Shown in pieces: positions 43,918-52,431 of a stretch of 64,000 nt of DNA. This stretch comes from an uncultured Anaerolineae bacterium (GTDB lineage Bacteria; Chloroflexota; Anaerolineae; J036; Brachytrichaceae), in the NCBI GenBank assembly GCA_937959265.1, contig CALGMA010000008.1, positions 186,001 through 250,000 of the forward strand, in the 5' to 3' direction. The notes under the pieces are model-generated. The model searched no databases, was not told the DNA's origin, and worked only from the letters and a program-made list of their open reading frames with translations. The translations under genes were made by a program, and so were the position numbers. Position 1 is the stretch's first letter; each line of letters begins with the position of its first letter.

Positions 43918-44604
43918 ATGGACGCAAAAGCAGATGGCCCGGTAACTGTGACGGACTATGTCACGCGCAGCATTCGCGAGCGCATCCTCAGCGGCGTGTA
44001 TCTGCCGGGGGCTAAGCTCGATCAACAGATGCTCGTTGAAGAGTTCGGCGCTAGCCTGATTCCGGTGCGCGAGAGCCTGCGCCAGCTCGAAGCGCAGGGT
44101 TTCGTGCGCCTGTATCCGCACAGGGGCGCTTACGTCGCCGAGTTGTCGTTGGCCGAGGTAAAAGAGATTTACTTCGTCCGCGAGCTGCTGGAAGAAGCAG
44201 CGACGCAGTTGGCCGTGCCGAGGCTTTCCGCGGAGGACAAAGCGCGGTTGCGCCAACGCCTTGAGCAGATGGAGCGCGCGACTGCGTCCGGCGATTACGC
44301 CCAGTTGCTCGATCTCAACCGCGACTTTCACTTCATCATCTACGAAGCCGGCGACAACCGCCTTCTGGTTGAGTTGATTCGCGGTTTGTGGGATCGCTCC
44401 AGCCGTTACCGACACCTATACACCTATCTGCCCGACCGCGCGCCCCGCGCGTTGCGAGAGCACCAACGCATCTACAGCCTATGCGTCGCCGGCGACGCGC
44501 AGGCCGCTGCGCGCGCCGTCCGCAACAACGTGCGGCAGACGGTGAGGGGACTGGTGCCGGTGCTGCGCGCCAGACTCGCCGAGGTGCAGCGCTCGGCTCG
44601 ATGA
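43918..44604 (+). CDS. GntR-family transcriptional regulator, FadR/FCD subfamily
   Basis: A 228-residue protein. Residues about 10-75 are the winged HTH (SIRERILSGVYLPGAKLDQQML, SLIPVRESLRQLEAQGFVRLYP). The rest is an FCD effector domain with metal-ligand residues in 'DLNRDFHFIIYEAG' and 'LREHQRIYSL'. FCD regulators usually repress catabolic genes and are released by a carboxylate or sugar acid. It is first in a co-directional run up to 54722 and is the probable controller of that catabolic cluster. Confidence 0.88.
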   Translation: MDAKADGPVTVTDYVTRSIRERILSGVYLPGAKLDQQMLVEEFGASLIPVRESLRQLEAQGFVRLYPHRGAYVAELSLAEVKEIYFVRELLEEAATQLAVPRLSAEDKARLRQRLEQMERATASGDYAQLLDLNRDFHFIIYEAGDNRLLVELIRGLWDRSSRYRHLYTYLPDRAPRALREHQRIYSLCVAGDAQAAARAVRNNVRQTVRGLVPVLRARLAEVQRSAR

Positions 44605-44632
44605 GCGCAAGGCGAAGATGATGGGAGGCGCC

Positions 44633-45709
44633 ATGACGCACATGATTAGCCCTGATTACAAACCCAAACTGCCGCCCAAGACGGACTATGGCATCGGCAT
44701 CGTCGGTTGCGGCGGCATCGTCAACTATGCCCACCTGGTCGCCTACAAGAACAATCGCCTAAACGTGGTCGCTTGCTACGACGTGAATCCCGAAGCGGCG
44801 CAGAAGACGGCCGAGGCGCACAGCATCCCGAAGGTGTATCGGCAATTGGATGAGCTGTTGGCCGATCCATCGGTTGAGATCGTGGATATCGCCGTGCAAC
44901 CCTGGCATCAGCGCGAGATCGCCGAACGCGCGCTGGCGGCCGGCAAACACCTGCTTTGTCAGAAGCCGCTCTCGGATCGCTTCGGCGACGCCGTCGCAAT
45001 CGCCGAAGCAGGTCGGCGCGCCGGTCGCCAGGTCGCGGTGAACCAGCAGATGCGCTGGGACGCCGGCATCGCTGCTGCGCGCGACCTGATCGCCAAGGGC
45101 GTGATCGGCCAGCCCACCGATGCGCAGATCCAGGTGAGCACGAATACGCCCTGGCACATGTGGCCGTGGTTGGCCGAGTCGCCTCGGCTGGAGGTGCTCT
45201 ATCACAGCATCCACTACCTCGACGCCATGCGCTTCTTGTTCGGCGACCCGGCGTGGGTGACCAGCCGACATGCGAAGTATCCTAAGCAGGGCGCAAGAGC
45301 CGAGACCAAGACCATCACCATCCTGGACTACGCCGACGGTCTACAGGCAATGGTGGCCGTCAATCATCACGACGAAAGCCCTGATGGCTACGCGATCTTT
45401 CGCTTCCTCGGCACGAAGGGCATCATCAAGGGCACCATCGGCTTAATGTACAACTACCCGCACGGTCGCCCCGATACCTTTGAAGTCCACCTGCACGCCG
45501 ACAAGCCCGAAGACTGGCATGTGATCCCCCTGGAAGGCATGTGGATACCGGACGCGTTCATCGGGCCGATGGCCTCGCTGATGGAAGCGATCCAGACCGG
45601 CGGCGCGCCGGCGACCGACGCAACGGACAACTTGAACACCTTGCGCATCGTCGAGGCGGCCTACCGCTCGGCGGCGGAGAACCGCTCGGTCAGCCCGACG
45701 GAGATCTAA
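44633..45709 (+). CDS. Gfo/Idh/MocA-family oxidoreductase
   Basis: A 358-residue protein; GGGAGG precedes the ATG at 44633, so this start is preferred to upstream ATGs. The N-terminal Rossmann fold has GIGIVGCGGIVNYAHL, then 'HLLCQKPLSD' with the EKP-like Lys. The C-terminal domain continues with 'YHSIHYLDAMRFLFG' containing the conserved His. These enzymes oxidise or reduce sugars and cyclitols with NAD(P). It belongs to the catabolic run, which also has an SDR that could act on the same intermediate. Confidence 0.88.
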   Translation: MTHMISPDYKPKLPPKTDYGIGIVGCGGIVNYAHLVAYKNNRLNVVACYDVNPEAAQKTAEAHSIPKVYRQLDELLADPSVEIVDIAVQPWHQREIAERALAAGKHLLCQKPLSDRFGDAVAIAEAGRRAGRQVAVNQQMRWDAGIAAARDLIAKGVIGQPTDAQIQVSTNTPWHMWPWLAESPRLEVLYHSIHYLDAMRFLFGDPAWVTSRHAKYPKQGARAETKTITILDYADGLQAMVAVNHHDESPDGYAIFRFLGTKGIIKGTIGLMYNYPHGRPDTFEVHLHADKPEDWHVIPLEGMWIPDAFIGPMASLMEAIQTGGAPATDATDNLNTLRIVEAAYRSAAENRSVSPTEI

Positions 45710-45719
45710 ACGCAGAGAT

Positions 45720-46541
45720 ATGGAACAGCGGCTGAAAGACAAGATCGCCATCGTCACCGGCGCCGGGCGCGGCATCGGCAAGGGTGTGGCCCTGCGGCTG
45801 GCCCGCGAGGGCGCGCACGTGGTCATCGCCGAATACGACCCTGACACCGCTCAGCAGACGGCCCAAGAGGCGCAGGCGCTGGGCGTCTCCGCCATGCCGT
45901 ATCAGATTGATCTGTCCGACGTGTCGCAGATTCGGCCGATGGTGGATGCGGTGGTGCGCGCCTTTGGCCGCGTAGATATCCTGGTCAATAACGCCGGCCG
46001 CGTGCAGACCAAGCCGATGCTCGATCTTACGGAAGAGGACTGGGACCGCATCGTCAACGTCAATCAGCGAGGGTTGTTCTTCTGTCTGCAAGCGGTGGCC
46101 CATCAGATGATTGCCCAGATTCCCGAGGAAATCCGCAACAGCGATCGCGCGCCGCACAGCTTCGGAAAGATCGTCAACTTCTCTTCGGTCGCCGGGCGCA
46201 GCGGCCGGCCCAACTCCACGCACTATGCCGCAACCAAAGCCGCCGTCATCAGCATTACCCGCTCGGCGGCGCTGGCGCTGGCGCGCTACAACATCAACGT
46301 CAACGCGGTCTGCCCCGGCATTGTGCTCACGGCGATGTGGCAGGAGATAGACCAGGCCAACCAGGTCATGCGCGGGCTGGAACCCGGCGAGTGGATTCGT
46401 CGCTCCATCGAGACCGTGCCGCTCAAGCGCGTCGCGCAACCGGAGGACATCGCTGCGGCGGTGGCCTTCCTGTGTTCGCCGGACGCGGACTACATCACCG
46501 GCCAGGCCCTCAACGTGGACGGCGGCCTGGAGATGGATTAG
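45720..46541 (+). CDS. classical SDR-family oxidoreductase
   Basis: A 273-residue SDR. TGAGRGIGKG binds the cofactor, NNAG and the triad Ser (NFSSVAG)/Tyr-Lys (YAATK) are intact, and the protein ends with the usual VDGGLEMD. Ten bases separate it from the Gfo/Idh/MocA gene. In such clusters it commonly oxidises a sugar to its lactone, which the COG3618-type hydrolase nearby would open. An Asn-containing 'QIPEEIRNSDRAPHSF' insert before the active site is slightly longer than usual. Confidence 0.9.
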   Translation: MEQRLKDKIAIVTGAGRGIGKGVALRLAREGAHVVIAEYDPDTAQQTAQEAQALGVSAMPYQIDLSDVSQIRPMVDAVVRAFGRVDILVNNAGRVQTKPMLDLTEEDWDRIVNVNQRGLFFCLQAVAHQMIAQIPEEIRNSDRAPHSFGKIVNFSSVAGRSGRPNSTHYAATKAAVISITRSAALALARYNINVNAVCPGIVLTAMWQEIDQANQVMRGLEPGEWIRRSIETVPLKRVAQPEDIAAAVAFLCSPDADYITGQALNVDGGLEMD

Positions 46542-46554
46542 CCAAGGAGACGCC

Positions 46555-47604
46555 ATGCTGACCTACACCGATCTCCCGCTTTTGCCGACTCAGTTAGTCG
46601 GCAGCGCAGGCGTGCCGAGTTGGATTTGGGTCTTCCGCGATGCAATTGCCGAGGGCAAAGTGGGGCCGGAGGACATCCGTGAGACTTTGATGGATGCCGT
46701 CAACATCGCGATTCAGGACGCGACCGAAGCCGGGGTGGACATCATCTCCGACGGCGAGTTCTTCCGCGCCGATTTCACCTGGAACTTTCACGAGCGCATC
46801 GCTGGGCTGGAGAAGATACCGTTCGAGCGACGGCTGGGCTATCCTGGCCCCGACCAGTTGGACGCCTTTCGCGCCGTCGAACCCTTGACCGTGCCGAACG
46901 GCTATGGGTTGGTGGACGAAGTGCGCTATATCAAGACGCGCACCGATAAACCGTTTATCACCGCGCTGCAAAGCCCGCTGACGCAGGCCTTTCGCATAGA
47001 TCCCGGCAAGGTTTATAAAGACAAGGGCGAGGTGGCCTGGGCGCTGGTGCCCTACATCAACAAGGAGTTGAAGGACGCCGTAGCCGCCGGCGCGCGCCAC
47101 ATCCAGTTCGACGAGCCGGCCTTCTGGACGATGCCCGGCGGCATGCCCGAGTTCGTGAAGATGTACAACGCCTGCGTCGAAGGCGTAAACGCCACCATCG
47201 GCGTGCACCTGTGCTTTGGCAACTTTCGTGGTCGCCCGGCCACGTCAGATCGCACCTACAGACATATCGCGCCCTACCTCGAGCAGATGAACGTGGACGT
47301 GGTGCACATGGAGTTCGCCAACCGCTGCATGTGGGAAGCCGAGCTATGGGCGAAATACGGCGGCGACAAAATCCTGTGCGCCGGTGTCGTTGATGTGAAG
47401 GGGCGCTCGCTGGAGACGCCTGAGCTGGTGGCCGAACGCATCCGGCTGCTCTTGCGCTACGTCCAGCCGGAGAAGCTCTGGGTCTCGTCCGATTGTGGCT
47501 TCAGCCAGACAGCGCGCTGGCTGGCCGTCGAGAAGATGAAGGCGATGGTCAAGGGCGCGGCCATCGTGCGCCGAGAGTTGGCCGGCGGAAGCAGCGCTGC
47601 GTGA
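46555..47604 (+). CDS. MetE C-terminal-domain-like protein (cobalamin-independent methionine synthase family)
   Basis: A 349-residue UROD/MetE-like TIM barrel. The zinc site is visible: HLC in VHLCFGN, Glu in VHMEFAN, and Cys in SSDCGFSQTARW. The N-terminal MetE half is missing. This class includes short methionine synthases, epoxyalkane:CoM transferase and other thiol alkyl transferases. In a sugar-type cluster it is unexpected, and its thiol substrate is unknown. It starts 13 bases after the SDR, with AAGGAG upstream, so it is co-translated in the operon. Confidence 0.83.
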   Translation: MLTYTDLPLLPTQLVGSAGVPSWIWVFRDAIAEGKVGPEDIRETLMDAVNIAIQDATEAGVDIISDGEFFRADFTWNFHERIAGLEKIPFERRLGYPGPDQLDAFRAVEPLTVPNGYGLVDEVRYIKTRTDKPFITALQSPLTQAFRIDPGKVYKDKGEVAWALVPYINKELKDAVAAGARHIQFDEPAFWTMPGGMPEFVKMYNACVEGVNATIGVHLCFGNFRGRPATSDRTYRHIAPYLEQMNVDVVHMEFANRCMWEAELWAKYGGDKILCAGVVDVKGRSLETPELVAERIRLLLRYVQPEKLWVSSDCGFSQTARWLAVEKMKAMVKGAAIVRRELAGGSSAA

Positions 47605-47631
47605 ATTTCGCGTCCGCGACGCGTGAAGACT

Positions 47632-48588
47632 ATGCTGAAGCTCGAATACAACGACAAGCTCGGTCGCGTCATCCGCATGGATGACATTGACACCATCGGG
47701 CGTTCGACCTACGCCATGTTGGAGGATGCGTTTGTCGCCGGACGCGCCGAGGAAGCGCTGGCTTTGTCCGATTACTACCTCAGAGAGCTGCGCATCATGC
47801 ACGATATCCTGATGACCTGGGCGCAGGACATCATCCGCTTCATGATCGCACGCGACGCCGGAGCGACGCAGCTTGCTGCGCAGGCGCTGTCGAGCGCAAT
47901 TTGCAAGGCCTGGCGCGACTTTGAACTCGGCGTTGCTCCTCTGCGGCAGTTGCAGGCGGCCATTCGCGACGGCGACGGCGCGCGTGCCTCGGCTGCGCTG
48001 GAACGCCTGTGGCTGGAGTTCAAGATTCCGCACGACGTGCTCGTGGCCTGGATCAACGAGATGCTGAATTACCTATCCAAGACAACCGAGCAGCATGTGC
48101 TGGATTCGATCCTGGAGACGCATCAGAGCATCTGGGGCGACCGCTATGCGACGTGGGATCAGATGACGCCCTGGGAGAAAGTGGCGCTGACGGTGGAGGG
48201 GATGCGCGGCCACCTCAGCGGCGCCTCTCGCAAAGGCGACGTGATCGTGCGCGAGGAAGAAGATCGCTTCGTCATCGCCTTCGACCCCTGCGGCACAGGC
48301 GGCGTGTTGCGGCGCGGCGACCCGGAGACCGGCCGCCCCGCCTATCGCACCGATGGGGTCAACCGCGAGCCGCACGATTGGACGTGGGGCAAAGTCGGCG
48401 TGCACTGGTATTGCAGCCACTGCGCCATCGCGATGGAATGGCTGCCCGGACGCCGTCGCGGCCATCCGCTGCGCCCGCTCGATCACACGCTCGATCATCA
48501 AGCGCCGTGCGTCTGGTATGTCTACAAAGACGAAAGCCAAACGCGCGCCTATCACTACCCCCGAACCGGCTTAGTCAAGCCGACATGA
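47632..48588 (+). CDS. Cys-motif protein of unknown function, partner of MetE-like gene
   Basis: A 318-residue protein; the ATG at 47632 is used, with a GTG three codons upstream. The N-terminal ~180 residues are all helical (YAMLEDAFVAGRAEEALALS, LNYLSKTTEQHVLDSILETH). The C-terminal part has 'FVIAFDPCGTGGVLRRG', 'GVHWYCSHCAIAMEWLPG' and 'LDHQAPCVWYVYKD', with well-spaced Cys and His residues that could bind a metal. No family is assigned; the DPCGxGG and CxxC motifs are the features to search with. It follows the MetE-like gene closely and should work on the same substrate or cofactor. Confidence 0.72.
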   Translation: MLKLEYNDKLGRVIRMDDIDTIGRSTYAMLEDAFVAGRAEEALALSDYYLRELRIMHDILMTWAQDIIRFMIARDAGATQLAAQALSSAICKAWRDFELGVAPLRQLQAAIRDGDGARASAALERLWLEFKIPHDVLVAWINEMLNYLSKTTEQHVLDSILETHQSIWGDRYATWDQMTPWEKVALTVEGMRGHLSGASRKGDVIVREEEDRFVIAFDPCGTGGVLRRGDPETGRPAYRTDGVNREPHDWTWGKVGVHWYCSHCAIAMEWLPGRRRGHPLRPLDHTLDHQAPCVWYVYKDESQTRAYHYPRTGLVKPT

Positions 48589-48646
48589 GCGCACGTCCCG
48601 TCGGCTTGCAGGTTTCGATCTCTGAATTCTCGATGAGGAGACTGCG

Positions 48647-49483
48647 ATGAAAGTAGACACCCACCAACATTTCTGGAACCTGGCTAAGGTTGAATATGCG
48701 TGGCTCGTGCCGGCCTACGGGTCGCTCTACGCTAACTTTGCGCCCCAGGACCTGGAGCCACAATTGAAAGCGGCCGGCATTGATCGCACGGTGCTCGTGC
48801 AAAGCGCTAATAACAATGAGGATACCGTCTCGATGCTCACGCAGGCGGAATGTTTCGATTGGATCGGCGCGGTGGTGGGCTGGGTGCCGCTCTATGACCA
48901 TGCCGAGGCAGCCAAGTTGCTCGATCGCTATGCCAAGCATCCCAAGTGGCGCGGCGTGCGCCACCTCAACCATGAGGAGCCGGACCCAGACTGGCTGGTT
49001 CGCCCCGATGTGTTGCAGGGTCTGAAACTGCTCGAAGAGCGCGACATGACGTTCGATGTGGTCGCCATCTTCCCCAAGCACATTGGCCACGTGCCCACCC
49101 TGGCCGAACATGCGCCCAAGCTCAAGATCATCATTGACCATCTCGCTAAGCCACCCATCAAGGACAAGAAGATAGATGAGTGGCGTGCGGCGATGGCGCG
49201 TTGCGCCCAGTATCCGAACGTCTATGCCAAGGTCTCCGGCCTGAACACCGCCGCCGATTGGAATAACTGGTCGGCTGCCGATTTGAAGCCCTACATTGAC
49301 GCGGCGATCGAACTGTTCGGTGCAGATCGCTGCATGTTCGGCAGCGATTGGCCGGTGGCGATCCTGGCCGGCGATTACGCCAAGGTGTGGCGCGAGACGA
49401 ACGAGGCGCTCAAGGGCCGCAGCCAAGCCGAGATTGACGCGGTGCTGGGCGGCACGGCGCAGAAGGTCTATCGGGTCGGCTAG
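48647..49483 (+). CDS. amidohydrolase-2 (COG3618-type) lactonase
   Basis: A 278-residue TIM-barrel hydrolase. The N-terminal DTHQHFW motif, 'GVRHLNHEE', 'IIIDHLAKPP' and the terminal 'MFGSDWPVAI' Asp are typical of the family containing L-rhamnono-/L-fucono-lactonases. GGAGACTGCG precedes the start. It is followed by a rhamnose mutarotase-family gene, so opening of a six-carbon sugar lactone is the best guess. It may instead hydrolyse another lactone or a decarboxylating substrate. Confidence 0.87.
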   Translation: MKVDTHQHFWNLAKVEYAWLVPAYGSLYANFAPQDLEPQLKAAGIDRTVLVQSANNNEDTVSMLTQAECFDWIGAVVGWVPLYDHAEAAKLLDRYAKHPKWRGVRHLNHEEPDPDWLVRPDVLQGLKLLEERDMTFDVVAIFPKHIGHVPTLAEHAPKLKIIIDHLAKPPIKDKKIDEWRAAMARCAQYPNVYAKVSGLNTAADWNNWSAADLKPYIDAAIELFGADRCMFGSDWPVAILAGDYAKVWRETNEALKGRSQAEIDAVLGGTAQKVYRVG

Positions 49484-49583
49484 TGTCTATTGGTGTTGTT
49501 GGTGTCGCTGGTGTCGTTGGTGTCATCCGACACCCATCAGATGCCACTGACACCAAGTGACACTACTGACACTACTGACACCC
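49483..49583. repeat. imperfect inverted array of GGTGTC / GACACC words
   Basis: The gap between the lactonase and mutarotase genes holds GGTGTy words every nine bases or so on one side (49491-49523) and GACAC words on the other (49529-49582). TTGGTGTCA and TGACACCAA pair exactly. It could fold into a long hairpin acting as an mRNA processing or terminator site. The last units (ACTACTGAC) are tandem. Confidence 0.65.
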
Positions 49584-49600
49584 ATTCGTAAAGGAGTCCC

Positions 49601-49924
49601 ATGAAACGCTTTGGACAGGTGATTGGCATCAAACCGGATCGCATCGAGGTGTACAAGCAATTGCACGCAGCCGTCTGGCCTGCTGTGCTCAGCAAGATCA
49701 AGGAGTGCAACATCCGCAATTACTCGATCTACCTGTACGACAACCTGCTCTTCGCCTACTTCGAGTATGTGGGCGACGACTTCGAAGCCGATATGGCGAA
49801 GATGGCTGCCGACCCGATGACGCAGGAATGGTGGGCTATCTGTGTGCCGATGCAGGTGCCTGTCGAGGGCCGCAAGCCCGGCGAGCACTGGCACACGATG
49901 GAGGAAGTGTTTCACGCCGACTAA
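49601..49924 (+). CDS. rhaM: L-rhamnose mutarotase-family protein
   Basis: A 107-residue protein with AAAGGAG before the ATG. It has the DUF718/RhaM features: 'QVIGIKPDRIEVYKQLHAAVWPAVL' with the catalytic His, 'IRNYSIYLYDNLLFAYFEY', and the final 'WHTMEEVFH'. RhaM interconverts alpha and beta anomers of rhamnose (or a related sugar). Its presence points to a free pyranose as the substrate taken up or oxidised by the cluster. The exact sugar is not fixed by sequence. Confidence 0.88.
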   Translation: MKRFGQVIGIKPDRIEVYKQLHAAVWPAVLSKIKECNIRNYSIYLYDNLLFAYFEYVGDDFEADMAKMAADPMTQEWWAICVPMQVPVEGRKPGEHWHTMEEVFHAD

Positions 49925-49948
49925 GCATCCATCCGGAAGTGCTCATCA

Positions 49949-49975
49949 GGTAGGTGTAGGCATTGCCCGCGCCTG
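49949..49975. repeat. dispersed hairpin element, copy 1
   Basis: A 27-base element with core AGGCATTGCC. It matches the element at 58401-58427 at 24 of 27 positions. It lies in the leader of the sugar-binding-protein gene, 33 bases before its ATG. Confidence 0.5.
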
Positions 49976-50007
49976 CCCAAATACAACAAACCAGGAGGTT
50001 TAGAGAC

Positions 50008-51432
50008 ATGCTTAAGCAAAAATCGCTTATCCCGTTGATTGCCGCTGGAATGGTGCTCGCCGCATGCGCGGCTCCGGCTGCCGCTCCTCAAGCGCCGCAG
50101 CAGCCGGCCGTTGAGCCCACCCAGGCCGCGCCGGCTGCGCCTGCGCAACCAGCTGGCGACGGGCCGCAGCTTGCCGGTGTGGATCGCCGGTTCGACGGCG
50201 TGACGCTGCGCGCTGCGTTCATCGGCGGCGGTCAATACGAAAAGATGTATGAGTCCATCAAGGACTGGGAAGCCGCAACCGGCGCGAAGGTCGAGATTGT
50301 CTACAAGGGCGATGGCTTTGAGATTGACAAAAAGCTGAAGACCGACTTCGCCGCCGGAACCGGCGATTACGATGTGGTCTGGGACCACACCTCGTTCTTC
50401 TCCCAGTACATCCCCTTCCTCGAACCGTTGGAGAAGTATTTCACCAAGGAAGAGCTGAAAGATTTCTCGCAGGCCATCCTCAGGAGCGCCACACGCGACG
50501 GACACTTGTGGCTGATCCCGCGCCATGCCGATATCAGCGTCGTCCATTACCGCACAGACCTATACGGCAACGAGCAGTACAAGGCCGAGTTCAAAGCCAA
50601 GTATGGCTACGACCTGGCGCCGCCGGAGACGTGGAAGCAGTTCTTCGATCACGCTGAGTTCTTCGCCGGCAAAGAACCTGGCCTGCTCGGCACCAACTTC
50701 GCCGGCAAGGAGGAGGCGCTCAGCGGCCGCTTCTACGAAATCCTGGTGGCCAACGGCGGCAAGTTGCTCGACGAGAACTTCAAACCCGCCTTCAATAGCG
50801 AGGCCGGCGTGAAGACGGCGCAGTTCTTCCGCGAACTCTACGCGCGAAAGCTCGTGCCGGCCGATATGACCAGCCTGCTGTGGGATGGCGTGGCCAATAA
50901 CTTCTGCCAAGGCAACATCGCCGTGCACAACGAATGGTTCGGCTGGTATTCGTACTTCCAGGATCCGAAGAACTGCAAGGTGGCCGGCAAGTTCGACCTG
51001 ATCCGCCAGCCGGTGGGCGAGGGCGGCGTTCGCAGCGGCTGGGCCGGCGCGCACGCCTTCAGCATCCCGGCCAGCAGCAAGAACAAAGAGGCGGCCGCGG
51101 CGCTGATCAAGTTCTTGACCTCGGAGAAGATCATGTATGAGGAGGCGAAGCTCGGCTTCTTGCCGGTGCGCGACAGCGTCTGGGCGCGCATGATCGCCGA
51201 CGCGGCCAAGAGCGACAACCCGCTGGACAAGAAGCGGCTGGAGATCGCCCAGGTCGCGATCAGCAACGACTTCTTCGCGCCGCCGCTGATCGCGGAGTGG
51301 ATCCCCCTAACTAACATCCTGACGCCCAAGCTGCAGGCGATTATGCTTGGCGACATTGACGCCAAGCAGGGCCTGGACGAGGCGGCAGCCGAAGTGGAGA
51401 AGATGATGGCCGAGGCCGGCTACTACAAGTAA
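50008..51432 (+). CDS. sugar ABC transporter substrate-binding lipoprotein
   Basis: A 474-residue protein; AGGAGG precedes the ATG at 50008. The N-terminus has a lipobox (LIAAGMVLAAC) and a Pro/Ala/Gln-rich linker, then a type-1 extracellular sugar-binding fold (KMYESIKDWEAATGAKVEIVY, TGDYDVVWDHTSFFSQYI). It is followed by two permease genes; the ATPase is absent here, as is common when a shared MsmX-like ATPase serves many importers. A 15-bp hairpin lies 20 bases after its stop, which should favour its expression over the permeases. Confidence 0.9.
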   Translation: MLKQKSLIPLIAAGMVLAACAAPAAAPQAPQQPAVEPTQAAPAAPAQPAGDGPQLAGVDRRFDGVTLRAAFIGGGQYEKMYESIKDWEAATGAKVEIVYKGDGFEIDKKLKTDFAAGTGDYDVVWDHTSFFSQYIPFLEPLEKYFTKEELKDFSQAILRSATRDGHLWLIPRHADISVVHYRTDLYGNEQYKAEFKAKYGYDLAPPETWKQFFDHAEFFAGKEPGLLGTNFAGKEEALSGRFYEILVANGGKLLDENFKPAFNSEAGVKTAQFFRELYARKLVPADMTSLLWDGVANNFCQGNIAVHNEWFGWYSYFQDPKNCKVAGKFDLIRQPVGEGGVRSGWAGAHAFSIPASSKNKEAAAALIKFLTSEKIMYEEAKLGFLPVRDSVWARMIADAAKSDNPLDKKRLEIAQVAISNDFFAPPLIAEWIPLTNILTPKLQAIMLGDIDAKQGLDEAAAEVEKMMAEAGYYK

Positions 51433-51451
51433 GTCCTCTGGTCGCTGAAAT

Positions 51452-51490
51452 CCTTGGCTCCGAGGCAAATCGAAGGCCTCGGAGCCAAGG
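51452..51490 (+). terminator. 15-bp perfect hairpin between binding protein and permeases
   Basis: Arms 51452-51466 and 51476-51490 are fully complementary with a nine-base loop. It lies between the binding-protein stop and the permease start. No T-tract follows, so it may stabilise the upstream mRNA or cause partial termination. Confidence 0.7.
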
Positions 51491-51504
51491 GCTGGTTCGG
51501 AAGC

Positions 51505-52431
51505 ATGGCGCAACTCACGCAAGCATCGGCGCTCGAGCAGCGTTTCGCGTCGGCGCGTCATTCCGGCGTGTCGGGTTTCGTCTTTGCGATGCTGGCGCCG
51601 TCAGTGGTTATCATCGCCTTCGTCGTCGTCTTTCCGCTCATCTATTCGTTCTACCTGTCGTTCACCTCGTACACGTTGCTCAAACCGATCCCTAACTGGA
51701 ACAACTTCGCGAATTACCAGCGTTTGTTGCAAGACCCTATCTTCGGTCAGGCTTTTCTCAACACGTTGTTGTTCATGTTCGTCACGGTCAACGCGGCCTT
51801 TCTAATGGGGTTGTTTCTCTCCCAGGCCGTTGCGCGCACAATTCGCGGCCAGTCACTGTTGCGCACCTTGCTGATGGTGCCGATGATGTTTGCGCCGGTG
51901 ATGGTGGGCTTCCAGTTCCGCTGGTTCTTTAATGATCAGGTCGGGTTGGTGAACAATGTGCTGACGTCGCTGGGATTGCTGAATGGCTCGATCCCCTGGT
52001 TAGTGGATCGCTGGTTGGCCATGTTCTCTATTGGCGTGGCAACCGTGTGGATGAATACGCCGGTGGTCGCTATCATTCTGCTGGCCGGCACGCTGTCCAT
52101 CTCGCCCGAACTCTACGAGGCGGCAGATGTGGACGGCGCGAACGGGTGGCAGAAGTTTCGCGCGATTACCTATCCGTTGCTTGGGCCGTTCATTACGATT
52201 GCGCTGACCATCCTTTCGCTGGACGTCGCCCGTGGCTATGACATCGTTTCGATCATGACCGGCGGCGGGCCGGCTCACCGCACCGAGTTGTTGTGGACTT
52301 ATGTGCCGCGCGTGGCGATCCAGGAATCCAAGTTCGGCCTGGGCGCGGCCATGTCATTCGTCACCGTCATTGTCACCGTTGCGTTTACCCTGTACCTGTT
52401 TCGTCAATTGCTGAAGTCGAGGATCCTCTGA
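51505..52431 (+). CDS. sugar ABC transporter permease (first subunit)
   Basis: A 308-residue membrane protein of the MalF/UgpA type with about six helices and the EAA loop 'ELYEAADVDGANGWQKFRAITYPLL'. The start at 51505 is chosen for its position just after the hairpin and its family-like length; the frame is open further upstream through the hairpin. The next permease overlaps its stop by one base (TGATG). Confidence 0.9.
   Translation: MAQLTQASALEQRFASARHSGVSGFVFAMLAPSVVIIAFVVVFPLIYSFYLSFTSYTLLKPIPNWNNFANYQRLLQDPIFGQAFLNTLLFMFVTVNAAFLMGLFLSQAVARTIRGQSLLRTLLMVPMMFAPVMVGFQFRWFFNDQVGLVNNVLTSLGLLNGSIPWLVDRWLAMFSIGVATVWMNTPVVAIILLAGTLSISPELYEAADVDGANGWQKFRAITYPLLGPFITIALTILSLDVARGYDIVSIMTGGGPAHRTELLWTYVPRVAIQESKFGLGAAMSFVTVIVTVAFTLYLFRQLLKSRIL

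Noticed and set aside
49483-49583. Short repeated words between two genes as a possible CRISPR or satellite
   Set aside because: Units are too short and arranged as inverted complements; better explained as a hairpin-forming region.
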